From NCBI GenBank assembly GCA_964429695.1, contig CAYSCS010000024.1, forward strand, positions 1 through 24,510: DNA of 24,510 bases, written 5' to 3'. Every line of letters begins with the position of its first letter. Position 1 is the first letter of the stretch. The DNA comes from CAYSCS01 sp964429695. GTDB lineage: Bacteria; Acidobacteriota; Aminicenantia; Aminicenantales; Aminicenantaceae. Shown here piece after piece: positions 15,486-24,238 of this stretch. A program made the translations under genes and the position numbers. Below the pieces are notes generated by a model. It saw nothing but the letters and a program-made list of their open reading frames with translations. It ran no database searches and was not told where the DNA came from.

Positions 15486-17216
15486 ATGCTTTCTGCAATT
15501 AAAGACATTGGTAGATTGACTCTCCATAAGCCTGGGAGCGCCGAAAGAACTATGGACCAAAAGGTTTTGCTGATTCTTCTTAATACTAAGACTGACAAAT
15601 ACACATATTCAGGCACAGAGATTGAAGACTTTGGTTCTGAAAAAATAAAAAAATATCTGTTTAAAGAGGGCTCTTCAAAGGGAAATGCCCCATCTCCTTT
15701 CTGTCCGTTAACTGAACCACAAAAAACATATAAAAAAATTTATGGATGGATAAAACAGTGTAAGGATATAAAAGATGATGCTTTAAAAGCTTATACGCCG
15801 TTAATAGACGGAGCTTTCAAAGCCCTTGTTGATAGCAAAGACACCATTATTGCTGATATTACAAATGAGATTAAATGTTTCCAGAAGAGGACACGTAGAT
15901 TCCTTACCATAAAATTAGATGGAAAATATTTAGGTGAGTATAATGCCTTTAGGGAAGCGGCTGACTGGTTCGCCGAGACGAAGAGAAAGAAATCTGCCGG
16001 CACAGGAGTCTGCTCTATCTGTGGTCTGCCAGATAAAGAAGTGTCTGGAAAGACTGATGTTTTCAGGTTTTATACCATTGATAAGCCCGGATTTATTACA
16101 GGTGGCTTTCGGGAGGTTGATGCATGGAAAAACTATCCTGTTTGTCTGGAATGCAAAACATTGCTGGAGAACGGTAAAAAATTTCTTGAAAACAATCTTC
16201 GATTTAATTTCGTATACGGACTCAGTTACTATTTGATACCGCGATTGCTTATAGGAAATAAGGATGTCTTAGAAAAAATTATTAATATTCTTTCGGATAC
16301 TTCTAAAAAAATTAGCTTAAAAGAAAGAAGAAAAAAGAGGATTACAGATGATGAAAATGAAATCCTTGAATATCTTTCAGAGGAGAAAGATATTCTTACC
16401 CTTAATTTTTTATTTTTACAGAGACAGCAGAGCGCTGAAAGGATTTTATTGTTAATAGAAGACGTCTTTCCTTCAAGGATTAGAAGAATCTTTGATGCTA
16501 AAGATTATGTTGATAAAATTTTCGACAACGATTCTGATAGAGGGTTTACTTTTGGCTCGATAAGGACATTTTTTTTCAAATCAGATGAAAATAAAAAAAC
16601 AAGCGACCTAAATAAATACTTCCTTCAGATAGTTGATAGCGTTTTTAAAGGGAGGAAACTTGATTTATCGTTTCTCATGAAGTTTTACATGGCAATCATC
16701 AGGAAAGAGTTCATAAACGATGGATATTTTAGCTTTAGAGTGAAAGACGCAATGATGGATACAATATTTTTTGAAAACCTTGATCTGATATCCTTTAGGG
16801 AGGCGGAACATATGGAGGAAAATATGTTTAGTAGTATTTTTGACCGATTTGGAAAATCATTTAGCAATCCTGCCAAACGGGGCATCTTTCTATTAGGAGT
16901 ATTAACTCAGTTGCTTCTCTATAAGCAGTGGGCTGATAGGAAAGCCAAACCCTTTATGAAAAAACTTAAAGGCTTAAAGATGGATGAAAGAGATATCAAA
17001 GCACTTTTGCCAGAAGTGCAAAATAAACTTGAAGAGTATGATTCCTTTGACAGAGGTAAGAGGCTGATCGCCTCCGAGGCGTCAAAATATCTTCTTGAGG
17101 CAGGTGACAACTGGAAAATGTCAGTTGATGAGATAAACTTTTATTTCGCCTGTGGAATGAATTTATCAGATAATGTTGCAGATATAGCATATTCAAAAAT
17201 TAAAAAGGAGGAATAA
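15486..17216 (+). CDS. cas8b: Cas8b, large subunit of type I-B Cascade (TM1802/Csh1-like)
   Basis: 576 residues, first gene of the cas operon. Cas8b recognises the protospacer-adjacent motif and helps open target DNA in the type I-B effector complex. The N-terminus MLSAIKDIGRLTL and the zinc site C176-S-I-C179 ... C220-L-E-C223 are typical of the TM1802/Csh1 group of large subunits; the rest is poorly conserved, rich in Lys and Glu with helices, as usual for Cas8 proteins. The identification rests mainly on this zinc pattern, the length and its place directly before cas7 and cas5. AGGAAG five bases upstream supports the ATG. Three bases separate its stop from the cas7 start, which shows co-transcription. 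It is clearly AT-rich compared with cas1-cas2-cas4. Confidence 0.85.
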   Translation: MLSAIKDIGRLTLHKPGSAERTMDQKVLLILLNTKTDKYTYSGTEIEDFGSEKIKKYLFKEGSSKGNAPSPFCPLTEPQKTYKKIYGWIKQCKDIKDDALKAYTPLIDGAFKALVDSKDTIIADITNEIKCFQKRTRRFLTIKLDGKYLGEYNAFREAADWFAETKRKKSAGTGVCSICGLPDKEVSGKTDVFRFYTIDKPGFITGGFREVDAWKNYPVCLECKTLLENGKKFLENNLRFNFVYGLSYYLIPRLLIGNKDVLEKIINILSDTSKKISLKERRKKRITDDENEILEYLSEEKDILTLNFLFLQRQQSAERILLLIEDVFPSRIRRIFDAKDYVDKIFDNDSDRGFTFGSIRTFFFKSDENKKTSDLNKYFLQIVDSVFKGRKLDLSFLMKFYMAIIRKEFINDGYFSFRVKDAMMDTIFFENLDLISFREAEHMEENMFSSIFDRFGKSFSNPAKRGIFLLGVLTQLLLYKQWADRKAKPFMKKLKGLKMDERDIKALLPEVQNKLEEYDSFDRGKRLIASEASKYLLEAGDNWKMSVDEINFYFACGMNLSDNVADIAYSKIKKEE

Positions 17217-17219
17217 ACC

Positions 17220-18134
17220 ATGTCAGAATTAGTAAAGAACCGTTCAGAAATATTGTTTCTTTATGATGTAACAGATGCCAATCCTAATGGTGACCCTGTA
17301 GATGAAAACAAGCCGAGGATTGATGAAGAAACAGGGGTGAATATTGTTACTGATGTGAGGCTAAAGAGAACGGTAAGAGATTATCTCAATGACTATAAGA
17401 AGAAAGATATTTTTGTCTTAGAGATTCGTGATAATAATGGCAACTTGAAGACAAAGGAAGAAAGGCTAAAAGATTTCAAAAATAATCCTATAGAAGTTAT
17501 GGAGAAATGTATTGACATAAGATTATTTGGAGCGACCACTGCTGTTGAAGATAAAACCATGACTTTAACTGGACCTGTTCAATTTAAATATGGCAGATCG
17601 TTACATAAAGTTGACCTTACTTATATAAAAGGTACAACTGTAATGCCATCAGGCGCAGATCGAAAACAAGGAACCTTCACTGAAAGATATATTCTTCCGT
17701 ACTCGCTGATTGCCTTTTATGGTGTAGTCAATGAAAACGCTGCTCAACAGCAGGGCATTCAACTAACCGAAGAAGACATTTCATTAATGCTTGAGGGTAT
17801 GTGGAATGGCACAAAAAACCTTATATCTGGCTCTAAATTCGGGCAGATGCCGAGGCTCCTTATGCATGTAATCTATAAAGATGGAAACTTTTATATCGGT
17901 GAGTTAGATAGACATATATCTTTACAGACCGATAAAAATAGTGAATCTATCCGCGATATTTCAGAAGTCAAAATAGACATTACCAATCTTGTTAAAGCAC
18001 TGAATGACCACAAGGAAAAAATTGAAAAAATAAGAATTAAAACGGACGAAAGGATTGCCTTTATAAAAGACGGGAAGGATGTTGCCATTAAAGATGTTCT
18101 GAGCGAATTAAATGTTGAAGACCTTATCTTTTAA
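17220..18134 (+). CDS. cas7: Cas7, Cascade backbone subunit (Csh2-like)
   Basis: 304 residues. Cas7 forms the helical backbone that covers the crRNA spacer in Cascade. The N-terminus has the Cas7 signature DVTDANPNGDPVDENKPRID, then VTDVRLKRTVRDYL; further on come IDIRLFGATTAV, TLTGPVQFKYGRSLHKV and DRKQGTFTERYILPYSLIAFYG, all expected for the Csh2/Csd2 branch of the RAMP superfamily. A strong ribosome site (AGGAGG) lies in the end of cas8b, right before the ATG. Spacing to cas5 is 14 bases. No truncation or unusual residue seen. Confidence 0.95.
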   Translation: MSELVKNRSEILFLYDVTDANPNGDPVDENKPRIDEETGVNIVTDVRLKRTVRDYLNDYKKKDIFVLEIRDNNGNLKTKEERLKDFKNNPIEVMEKCIDIRLFGATTAVEDKTMTLTGPVQFKYGRSLHKVDLTYIKGTTVMPSGADRKQGTFTERYILPYSLIAFYGVVNENAAQQQGIQLTEEDISLMLEGMWNGTKNLISGSKFGQMPRLLMHVIYKDGNFYIGELDRHISLQTDKNSESIRDISEVKIDITNLVKALNDHKEKIEKIRIKTDERIAFIKDGKDVAIKDVLSELNVEDLIF

Positions 18135-18148
18135 TTTAGGGAATCTCT

Positions 18149-18877
18149 ATGGAAGTTTTGGTCTTTGACATATGGGGAGACTTCGGGCATTTCCGTAAGT
18201 TCTACACCACGTCATCGCCCCTCACTTTTTCTTTCCCTCCGCCACCGGCAATCGCGGGAATCATTGGGGCTATGTATGGGACGGATAAAAATACAAACGA
18301 ATATTTAAGGTTATTCGGACATGATAAGTGTAGCTTAGCCTTGCAAATATTAAGTCCAGTAAAAAAAGTGAGGATCGGAATCAATCTTTCGGAGACAAAA
18401 GGGACAAATTTAAAACTTCCTATGAGTGATAAAAATCTTGCACCTCGCACACAGATAAGGACAGAATTTCTTAAAGATCCTCGTTTCAGAATCTATATAA
18501 GTCATGAAGATAAAATGGTCTTTGAGAGGCTTGCAGAAAATATTGAAAAACACCAATCAATTTACACAGTTTCTCTCGGTTTGAGCGAACTCCTTGCTGA
18601 CTTCACATATGTTGGACTGTATAGATGCAATAAGATAACGGACGGCGAAATTATAGAATTATCCACTCCTGTTACGATGGATGATCTAATTGAGGACGGG
18701 CTTGAGATTGAGACGGGCAAAAAGTATTTCAAAGAGAAAATGCCTATTGTAATGAATCAGGATAGAGTTGTTGAAAGATACGATGATGTCATATTTGAGC
18801 CTGATGGAAAGACTATAAAGACAAGGGTAAAAACTTACTTCAAACTTGAAAATGGAGAAAATATTGTCTTCTTCTAA
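18149..18877 (+). CDS. cas5: Cas5, Cascade subunit binding the crRNA 5' handle (Cas5b/Cas5h)
   Basis: 242 residues. Cas5 holds the 5' handle of the crRNA and joins Cas7 to Cas8. The N-terminal RAMP block is clear: VLVFDIWGDFGHFRKFYTTS, then SPLTFSFPPPPAIAGIIGAMYG. A basic middle part (LSPVKKVRIGINLSETKGTN) and PRTQIRTEFLKDPRFRIYI are typical of the I-B type. AGGGA lies eight bases before the ATG. The 3' end overlaps the start of cas3 in another frame by about 26 bases, which implies translational coupling. Confidence 0.93.
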   Translation: MEVLVFDIWGDFGHFRKFYTTSSPLTFSFPPPPAIAGIIGAMYGTDKNTNEYLRLFGHDKCSLALQILSPVKKVRIGINLSETKGTNLKLPMSDKNLAPRTQIRTEFLKDPRFRIYISHEDKMVFERLAENIEKHQSIYTVSLGLSELLADFTYVGLYRCNKITDGEIIELSTPVTMDDLIEDGLEIETGKKYFKEKMPIVMNQDRVVERYDDVIFEPDGKTIKTRVKTYFKLENGENIVFF

Positions 18878-21176
18878 TCTTTATTCACACCCAGAGAGAT
18901 TATTAGAAGATCATCTGATAGGGGTTGCAAAATGCTCAGAGCTTTTTCTTTCTGAAAAACCTATAGAAATAAAAAAACAATTAAACGATGTGTGCAAGTT
19001 GATAGCTCTATCACACGATATTGGAAAGGCAACAGACTATTTTCAGAAATACCTCTTCTCTGATGAAAAAGAGAAGGTAAGGCTCAAAAATTTACCACAA
19101 ACAAAACATAGTCTCTTGTCGGCGGTATGCGCTTATTATTTGTGCAGAGAGCTAACAACAGAAAATAAGTTTTTACCGTTTTTTGCCTTTCTCACTGTGC
19201 GGCGACATCATGGGAATCTTATAGATATATCTGATGAAGTTACATGGGACACTAAATATGTAAGAATTTTACACAGTCAAGTTGAAAACATAGATGGCAA
19301 CAAATTTTCAATTCTTGCTCAACGGCTTCACGACGCTGATGTTCCGATGCGTTTGAGCAAAGATATTATTAAAAGCTGGGTTGATAATTTCGGCAAAGAG
19401 TTGAAATCTATAAAAAAGCATATAAGAGGATTAAACAATGGTGTCTTTAATTTTATAACTTTAAACCTGCTTTACTCGCTCCTTCTTGACGCAGACAAAA
19501 GCAATGTGGTTATAAAGGATATTTCCGTGTTCGAGAGAAGGGAGTCTATCTCGGGCAATCTTGTAGATAACTATAAGGCAAAAAATACTTTTGCAGACTC
19601 TCCTATCAATTATTTAAGAGAAAAGGCTTATATAGAGATTGCACATAGCAACATAAACCCCGGTGAAAAGATTTACTCTATAAATCTTCCCACAGGGCTT
19701 GGCAAGACCCTGACATCTTTATCTTTTGCCTTAAAGCTGCGAGAAAAGATTGGCTTAAATAATCGTATTATCTATGCTCTACCTTTTTTGAGCATTATTG
19801 ACCAGAATTCAGAAATATTTGAGTTGGTTATAAAGGCAAACCATATTGAGCCCAACACAAGCATTCTATTGAAGCATCATCATCTTTCTGAAATCTTTTA
19901 TAAAAAGGAGGACAATGAATTTGAACCTGATGAAGCAAAGATTCTCATTGAAGGTTGGAATTCTGAAATTATAGTAACTACCTTTGTTCAGCTTTTCCAT
20001 ACTCTGATCTCTAATAAAAAGAGGAGCATTAGAAAATTTCATAGACTCGCCAATTCTATTATCATGCTTGATGAAGTTCAATCTATTCCTGTCAAATATT
20101 GGTTGCTCTTAAGGACTATCCTTGCAGCTGTTTCTAAAATGTTGAATAGCTACATCATATTTGTAACTGCGACAGAACCTCTGATATTTGAAAGAGAAAA
20201 TATTATTGGCCTATTGAACAGAAACTACTACTTCAATATATTAAATAGGTTTTCCATAAAGCCTTTATTAGATAAACCGATGAAAATAAACGACCTCAGT
20301 GATTTTTTTAATTTGGATGATTCAAGAACATATCTATTTATTCTCAACACTATAGCATCCGCAAGGACTCTCTACAGTTTAATCAAGAAAAAAGGATTTT
20401 CAACTACCTACCTTTCAACTCATATAACACCCAAAGAGCGACTCGAAAGGATAAGAGGAATAAGTGAGAAAAAATACAGAATCGTGGTCGCCACGCAACT
20501 TGTTGAAGCAGGTGTTGATATAGATTTTGATGTTGTAATAAGGGATATGGCCCCATTGGATTCTATCATTCAAGCAATCGGAAGGTGTAACAGAAATGGG
20601 AAAAAGAAGGGAGAGGGTTATATCATATTTCTGGAAGATCATAACAGGCGACCTTATTCCTCATACATTTATGACCCTGTTTTGATAGATATTACACAAA
20701 AAATATTACGCGACAGGAAAGAAATAAAAGAGAGCGAGTTATTACCTCTTATTGATGGGTATTATATTGAAACTAAAAAGAAGAAGACGCAGCAGACCTC
20801 AAGAGGAATTTTAGAAGCAATAACAAAACTCAGATATGATAACGAGGACGATAGAGCATCAATAACAGATTTTAAGCTCATAGAAGAAGACTATCCCAAA
20901 AGGGATGTCTTTATTGAACTGGATGAAGAAGCGAAACTGATCTGGCAACAGTATCTTGCTTTAAGAGACGTGAAAGATTTGGTTGAAAAGAAAAATATAT
21001 TTGATTCTCTCAAGGCTGAATTCTATCAATATGTTATTTCAATTCCTTCCAATATAAAAAATATTCCACAAATGTTTGGAGAAATTGGTTATGTTGAACA
21101 CGCTATTTTGAAAGATTATTATGATAGTGAAACTGGATTTATAATAAGGGATACAAGCTCAGAGGTTATATGGTGA
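18852..21176 (+). CDS. cas3: Cas3, HD nuclease and DEAD-box-like helicase in one chain
   Basis: 774 residues from ATG 18852; a TTG six bases earlier is possible, but ATG seems better. Cas3 is recruited to the target-bound Cascade, then nicks and unwinds DNA. The HD domain covers about 15-225: SHDIGKATDYFQKY (H55, D56), TKHSLLSA (H86), RRHHGN (H119/H120), LLLDADKS. The helicase follows: Walker A LPTGLGKTLTSL (280-286), IMLDEVQSIP (DEVQ box, about 407-410), FVTATEP (motif III), and the C-terminal half with TQLVEAGVDIDFDVVIRDMA and IQAIGRCNRNGKKKGEG (motifs V and VI). All expected catalytic residues are present. The gene overlaps cas5 by 26 bases and ends three bases before cas6. No ribosome site is seen, so translation probably depends on cas5. 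Confidence 0.95.
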   Translation: MEKILSSSNLYSHPERLLEDHLIGVAKCSELFLSEKPIEIKKQLNDVCKLIALSHDIGKATDYFQKYLFSDEKEKVRLKNLPQTKHSLLSAVCAYYLCRELTTENKFLPFFAFLTVRRHHGNLIDISDEVTWDTKYVRILHSQVENIDGNKFSILAQRLHDADVPMRLSKDIIKSWVDNFGKELKSIKKHIRGLNNGVFNFITLNLLYSLLLDADKSNVVIKDISVFERRESISGNLVDNYKAKNTFADSPINYLREKAYIEIAHSNINPGEKIYSINLPTGLGKTLTSLSFALKLREKIGLNNRIIYALPFLSIIDQNSEIFELVIKANHIEPNTSILLKHHHLSEIFYKKEDNEFEPDEAKILIEGWNSEIIVTTFVQLFHTLISNKKRSIRKFHRLANSIIMLDEVQSIPVKYWLLLRTILAAVSKMLNSYIIFVTATEPLIFERENIIGLLNRNYYFNILNRFSIKPLLDKPMKINDLSDFFNLDDSRTYLFILNTIASARTLYSLIKKKGFSTTYLSTHITPKERLERIRGISEKKYRIVVATQLVEAGVDIDFDVVIRDMAPLDSIIQAIGRCNRNGKKKGEGYIIFLEDHNRRPYSSYIYDPVLIDITQKILRDRKEIKESELLPLIDGYYIETKKKKTQQTSRGILEAITKLRYDNEDDRASITDFKLIEEDYPKRDVFIELDEEAKLIWQQYLALRDVKDLVEKKNIFDSLKAEFYQYVISIPSNIKNIPQMFGEIGYVEHAILKDYYDSETGFIIRDTSSEVIW

Positions 21177-21179
21177 TAA

Positions 21180-21869
21180 ATGGAAATAAACATATTAAAA
21201 CTTTCTCTTAATATTGAATCTGATATAAACGAAAGCGATGCTGAAAAAATAAGGGGCTACCTTGGCAGTGTATTTTGGGATAATCCACATGTTCACCATC
21301 ATAAAGAGAATGGCAGCTTAATTTATCGCTATCCCCGTGTTCAATACAAGGTCATCGATGGATCATGTGTGCTGATAGGTTTTAACGAAGGATTAGATAT
21401 TGTCAAAAAGATTTTTGACGATTTAAAATATATAAATCTGGATGGCCGATGGCATTGCATTCTAAGCAAATCGTTAGAGAGTTATAAATCTTTTTTTGGT
21501 CTATCATTAGACCAGCAATCCTATTATTTTCTAACTCCTTGGCTGGCCCTCAATCATAAGAACTATGAAAAATATATGAAAAGCGGATCATGGCTGAAAA
21601 GAAAAAAATTACTTGAGAGCATTATTATTGGAAATCTCATTTCAATGTCAAAGAATCTCGGATATACAGTGTCAGCTCAAGTCAAGGCAGATATTAATAG
21701 CGCTAAGGAGATCAGGACCTATTTTAAGGGGACTCCCGTGCTGGGTTTTCTCGGCACCTTTTCAGTCAACTTCGAAATTCCTGATTATTGGGGCATAGGG
21801 AAGTCGGTATCAAGAGGCTATGGTACGATTAAGCGCTTGTACGAAAAAGAGTTAAAAAATGCAAGGTGA
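21180..21869 (+). CDS. cas6: Cas6, crRNA-processing endoribonuclease (Cas6b-like)
   Basis: 229 residues. Cas6 cuts the CRISPR transcript within each repeat to release crRNAs, here probably leaving the 8-nt handle ATTGAAAC seen in the array. The C-terminus contains the glycine-rich element GTFSVNFEIPDYWGIGKSVS-RGYGTIKR expected in Cas6. A His-rich N-terminal stretch (HVHHH, about residues 37-41) may contain the catalytic His, as in other Cas6 enzymes; this is a guess. Sequence similarity to better known Cas6 proteins is low, and the identity rests on the C-terminal motif, size and place in the operon. In most I-B loci cas6 is the first gene; here it lies between cas3 and cas1. Confidence 0.85.
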   Translation: MEINILKLSLNIESDINESDAEKIRGYLGSVFWDNPHVHHHKENGSLIYRYPRVQYKVIDGSCVLIGFNEGLDIVKKIFDDLKYINLDGRWHCILSKSLESYKSFFGLSLDQQSYYFLTPWLALNHKNYEKYMKSGSWLKRKKLLESIIIGNLISMSKNLGYTVSAQVKADINSAKEIRTYFKGTPVLGFLGTFSVNFEIPDYWGIGKSVSRGYGTIKRLYEKELKNAR

Positions 21870-21931
21870 GGGTTCTCTTGGGCTTACTCTTCAAAAATTT
21901 CAAATGAGAGTTATGGCGCGGCAATACTAGA

Positions 21932-22927
21932 ATGCAGCTAGTACTTAATACTTTCGGTTGTTATCTTCGAAAGAGAGAGAAGTGTTTTCTTGTCAAGAAC
22001 GAGAACCGTGTCTTTGAAGTTTCGGCAAGGAAAGTCCGATCGATAATGATAACAACTTCCGCATTTCTCTCGACAGACGCCATCAAACTCGCCATGGACA
22101 ATAATATTGACATCGTTTTTCTGGATGAATACGGCAATCCTTACGGACGCATTTGGCAGTCCAAACTCGGGAGCACGACTCTTATCCGACGCCGACAGCT
22201 TGAGTACGCCAACGACAATCGCGGTTTGGCCCTCGCCAGGGATTGGATCGTCCGGAAGTTCGAGAATCAAATCGAATTTCTTTCACAGCTAAGAAACACA
22301 AGACCTGAGAAAGCCCATCGCATAACCGAATGGATAAGGTCTCTCCAGGAGATAAACGGGAAATTGCAGAACTTGGATGGAACTCTTGATGAGAAAAGGA
22401 AGTCAATCATGGGCTATGAGGGTTCAGGTGGACGGGCTTATTTTGAAGCATTAAGCTATCTGATACCACAACGCTTTAAGTTTGAGGGCAGAAGCCGCCA
22501 GTACGCAGAAGATGAGTTCAATTGCCTGCTCAACTACGGATACGGTGTTCTTTATTCCCTGGTTGAGAAGGCATGCATAATTGCCGGTCTGGATCCCTAT
22601 GTAGGGTTTCATCATACAGACAACTACAACAAGAAATCCCTTGTTTTTGATTTGATCGAAATGTTTCGAATACTCGTAGACAGGACCGTATTCTATCTAT
22701 TTAGCCAGCGCCAAATAAAGAAAGATTATTTTGATAGGGTCCCCAAAGGAATGACGCTCAACAAGGAAGGGAAAGCCTTCCTTATCAAGGCGCTCAACGC
22801 TACCCTTGAAAGATCCATCCGCTACAGAGGTAGAAACATCAAAAACCGGGACACGATTCAGTTTGAATGTCATAGAATTGCCAACCAGATGATAGAGGAC
22901 CTCCGGGCGTCGGAGCATGATCAATGA
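21932..22927 (+). CDS. cas1: Cas1, spacer integrase
   Basis: 331 residues. Cas1 with Cas2 integrates new spacers at the leader end of the array. The beta-rich N-terminus has the usual MQLVLNTFGCYLRKREKCFL and VRSIMITTSAFLSTDAI blocks. Catalytic residues are seen at E163 (YEGSGGRAYF), H228 (GFHHTDNYNK) and D240/E243 (SLVFDLIEMFR), in agreement with the family's Glu-His-Asp set. The gap of 62 bases after cas6 is the longest in the locus and has no clear ribosome site. The stop overlaps the cas2 start by four bases (ATGA). G+C is visibly higher than in the genes before it. Confidence 0.97.
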   Translation: MQLVLNTFGCYLRKREKCFLVKNENRVFEVSARKVRSIMITTSAFLSTDAIKLAMDNNIDIVFLDEYGNPYGRIWQSKLGSTTLIRRRQLEYANDNRGLALARDWIVRKFENQIEFLSQLRNTRPEKAHRITEWIRSLQEINGKLQNLDGTLDEKRKSIMGYEGSGGRAYFEALSYLIPQRFKFEGRSRQYAEDEFNCLLNYGYGVLYSLVEKACIIAGLDPYVGFHHTDNYNKKSLVFDLIEMFRILVDRTVFYLFSQRQIKKDYFDRVPKGMTLNKEGKAFLIKALNATLERSIRYRGRNIKNRDTIQFECHRIANQMIEDLRASEHDQ

Positions 22928-23214
22928 TCACGTGGGTTATCTATGATATCGTTAAAACTAGCACTCGCGCCAGGGTGGCAAGAGCTTGTATCACAGCCGG
23001 TCTTTATCGCGTTCAGAAAAGTGTTTTTCTTGGGACACTTAACCGAAATCAGATTGACGAGCTAGCTCTTGAGGTGGGCGATTTGATAAAAAAAGATGAG
23101 GATTCTGTTTATATTTTCCCTCTCTGCGAAGATGATTTCAAAAAGGTTAAACTATTAGGTCAAGCTTTTGATCGAGGACTCGTAACCGATGGTATCATCG
23201 CTAAGTTCATTTGA
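22924..23214 (+). CDS. cas2: Cas2, partner of Cas1 in spacer acquisition
   Basis: 96 residues, normal size for Cas2. The ferredoxin-like fold starts with MITWVIYDIVKTSTRARVAR, where Asp8 of the VIYDI strand is the conserved acidic residue; GLYRVQKSVFLGTLNRNQID and VYIFPLCEDDF follow, as in the family. It overlaps cas1 by four bases and cas4 by 26 bases, so the three acquisition genes must be translated as a unit. Confidence 0.96.
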   Translation: MITWVIYDIVKTSTRARVARACITAGLYRVQKSVFLGTLNRNQIDELALEVGDLIKKDEDSVYIFPLCEDDFKKVKLLGQAFDRGLVTDGIIAKFI

Positions 23215-23836
23215 GTGGCCAGAACTGCAGGCCTCTCTTAGAGAAACGGGAGCTGACGGCATCCTTCTCATGCCGACTGAGATCGTTGAATATCTGTATT
23301 GTCCTCGTTTCACTTATTTCCTCAATTGCCTGAATATTCCACAGCATGAGGAACAAAGATACAAGGTTTTGATGGGTCGTGAATTGCACGAAAAAAAGAA
23401 AATAGCAAACCGAGCTTATTTGAGAAAAAAAATTGCCTGTATTGGAAAGTATATCAACGTCCATATGATTTCACGCAGGTACCATCTTCGAGGCATCGTA
23501 GATGAGGTTCTTTGTTTTGCTGACGGCACACGCTCGCCGTTAGATTATAAGTTTGCTGAGTATTCTGAGTTCGTCTACCGAACGCATAGGATTCAATCTA
23601 TTCTCTATGGGCTGCTAATCCGGGATTGGTATGAGTGTGATGTCAAACGAGGTTTTGTATGTTACGCCAGAAGCAATTATAGACTGAAAGAAATTCCGTT
23701 CTCAGAAAAAGACTTTGACGAAGGGGTTCAAATCATCCGCGAAGTAGTAAGCATTATCTGCACGGGTTTCTATCCCAAAAAGACTAAGTTTGCGGTGCGC
23801 TGCATAGATTGCTGCTACAGAAATATCTGCGTATAG
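23189..23836 (+). CDS. cas4: Cas4, RecB-like exonuclease for spacer processing
   Basis: 215 residues if started at ATG 23189, which overlaps cas2 by 26 bases; a second in-frame ATG at 23270 gives 188 residues and begins directly before the conserved block (MPTEIVEYLYCPRFTYFLNC), so the true start is uncertain. Cas4 trims prespacers and helps choose those with the right flanking motif. The iron-sulfur cluster ligands are the Cys in YLYCPRF and three C-terminal Cys in CIDCCYRNIC. RecB-type nuclease residues are GIVDEV, DYKFAEY (D-x-K) and HRIQSILYGLL (Q-x3-Y). The usual order in I-B loci is cas4-cas1-cas2; here cas4 is last. Confidence 0.92.
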   Translation: MVSSLSSFEWPELQASLRETGADGILLMPTEIVEYLYCPRFTYFLNCLNIPQHEEQRYKVLMGRELHEKKKIANRAYLRKKIACIGKYINVHMISRRYHLRGIVDEVLCFADGTRSPLDYKFAEYSEFVYRTHRIQSILYGLLIRDWYECDVKRGFVCYARSNYRLKEIPFSEKDFDEGVQIIREVVSIICTGFYPKKTKFAVRCIDCCYRNICV

Positions 23837-23845
23837 GCCCGGGCA

Positions 23846-24022
23846 ATGGCATATTATCGCATAAAGGTGCATCGAGAGTATAATTGCTTTCTTCCGCCAG
23901 CAATTCTGCCCTCTGGACAGGAGAGGTTAAACGCAGAGCAAAAAGAGAAACATACTCTATGGCATAATTATATGCGCTCAAGGATACGGATGTCTCGGGA
24001 AAGATATCCTGTTGTTCCTTGA
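23846..24022 (+). CDS. Possible small protein of 58 residues after cas4
   Basis: An open frame starts at ATG nine bases after the cas4 stop and ends at TGA 24020-24022. The product would be basic, beginning MAYYRIKVHREYNCFLPPAI and ending NYMRSRIRMSRERYPVVP. No domain is recognised. For it: direct continuation of the operon, same strand, and codon choice like that of cas1-cas4. Against it: no good ribosome site and a length that can occur by chance. If not coding, this is simply the distal part of the CRISPR leader region. Confidence 0.35.
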   Translation: MAYYRIKVHREYNCFLPPAILPSGQERLNAEQKEKHTLWHNYMRSRIRMSRERYPVVP

Positions 24023-24238
24023 AAATTGAATTATTTTTATTTTCCTGCAGAATTATTTCAAGAGGAGGTATCTTGGCGACAAACTGATTGATTATAAAGA
24101 AGATAGAAGGAAGTCTTTTATGTAAATTAGCCGAAAAGAGCCCAAATCAAGGGCAATTTTGCCTGTAACAGGACGTAAATGCAGCCTTCTGTAATTTTAT
24201 TAACTTATTCATTTTCATATGCTTTCGACCAAAATGCG
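24023..24238 (+). promoter_or_regulatory. CRISPR leader
   Basis: AT-rich stretch directly before the first repeat, on the side where the cas genes lie. Because the repeats end in ATTGAAAC in the plus direction, this side is the leader (transcription start) end. It holds two small inverted repeats: CAAGA/TCTTG at 24059-24075 and GGCAA/TTGCC at 24152-24163. The leader should contain the array promoter and signals for spacer integration; I could not choose a convincing -35/-10 pair. Confidence 0.6.
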
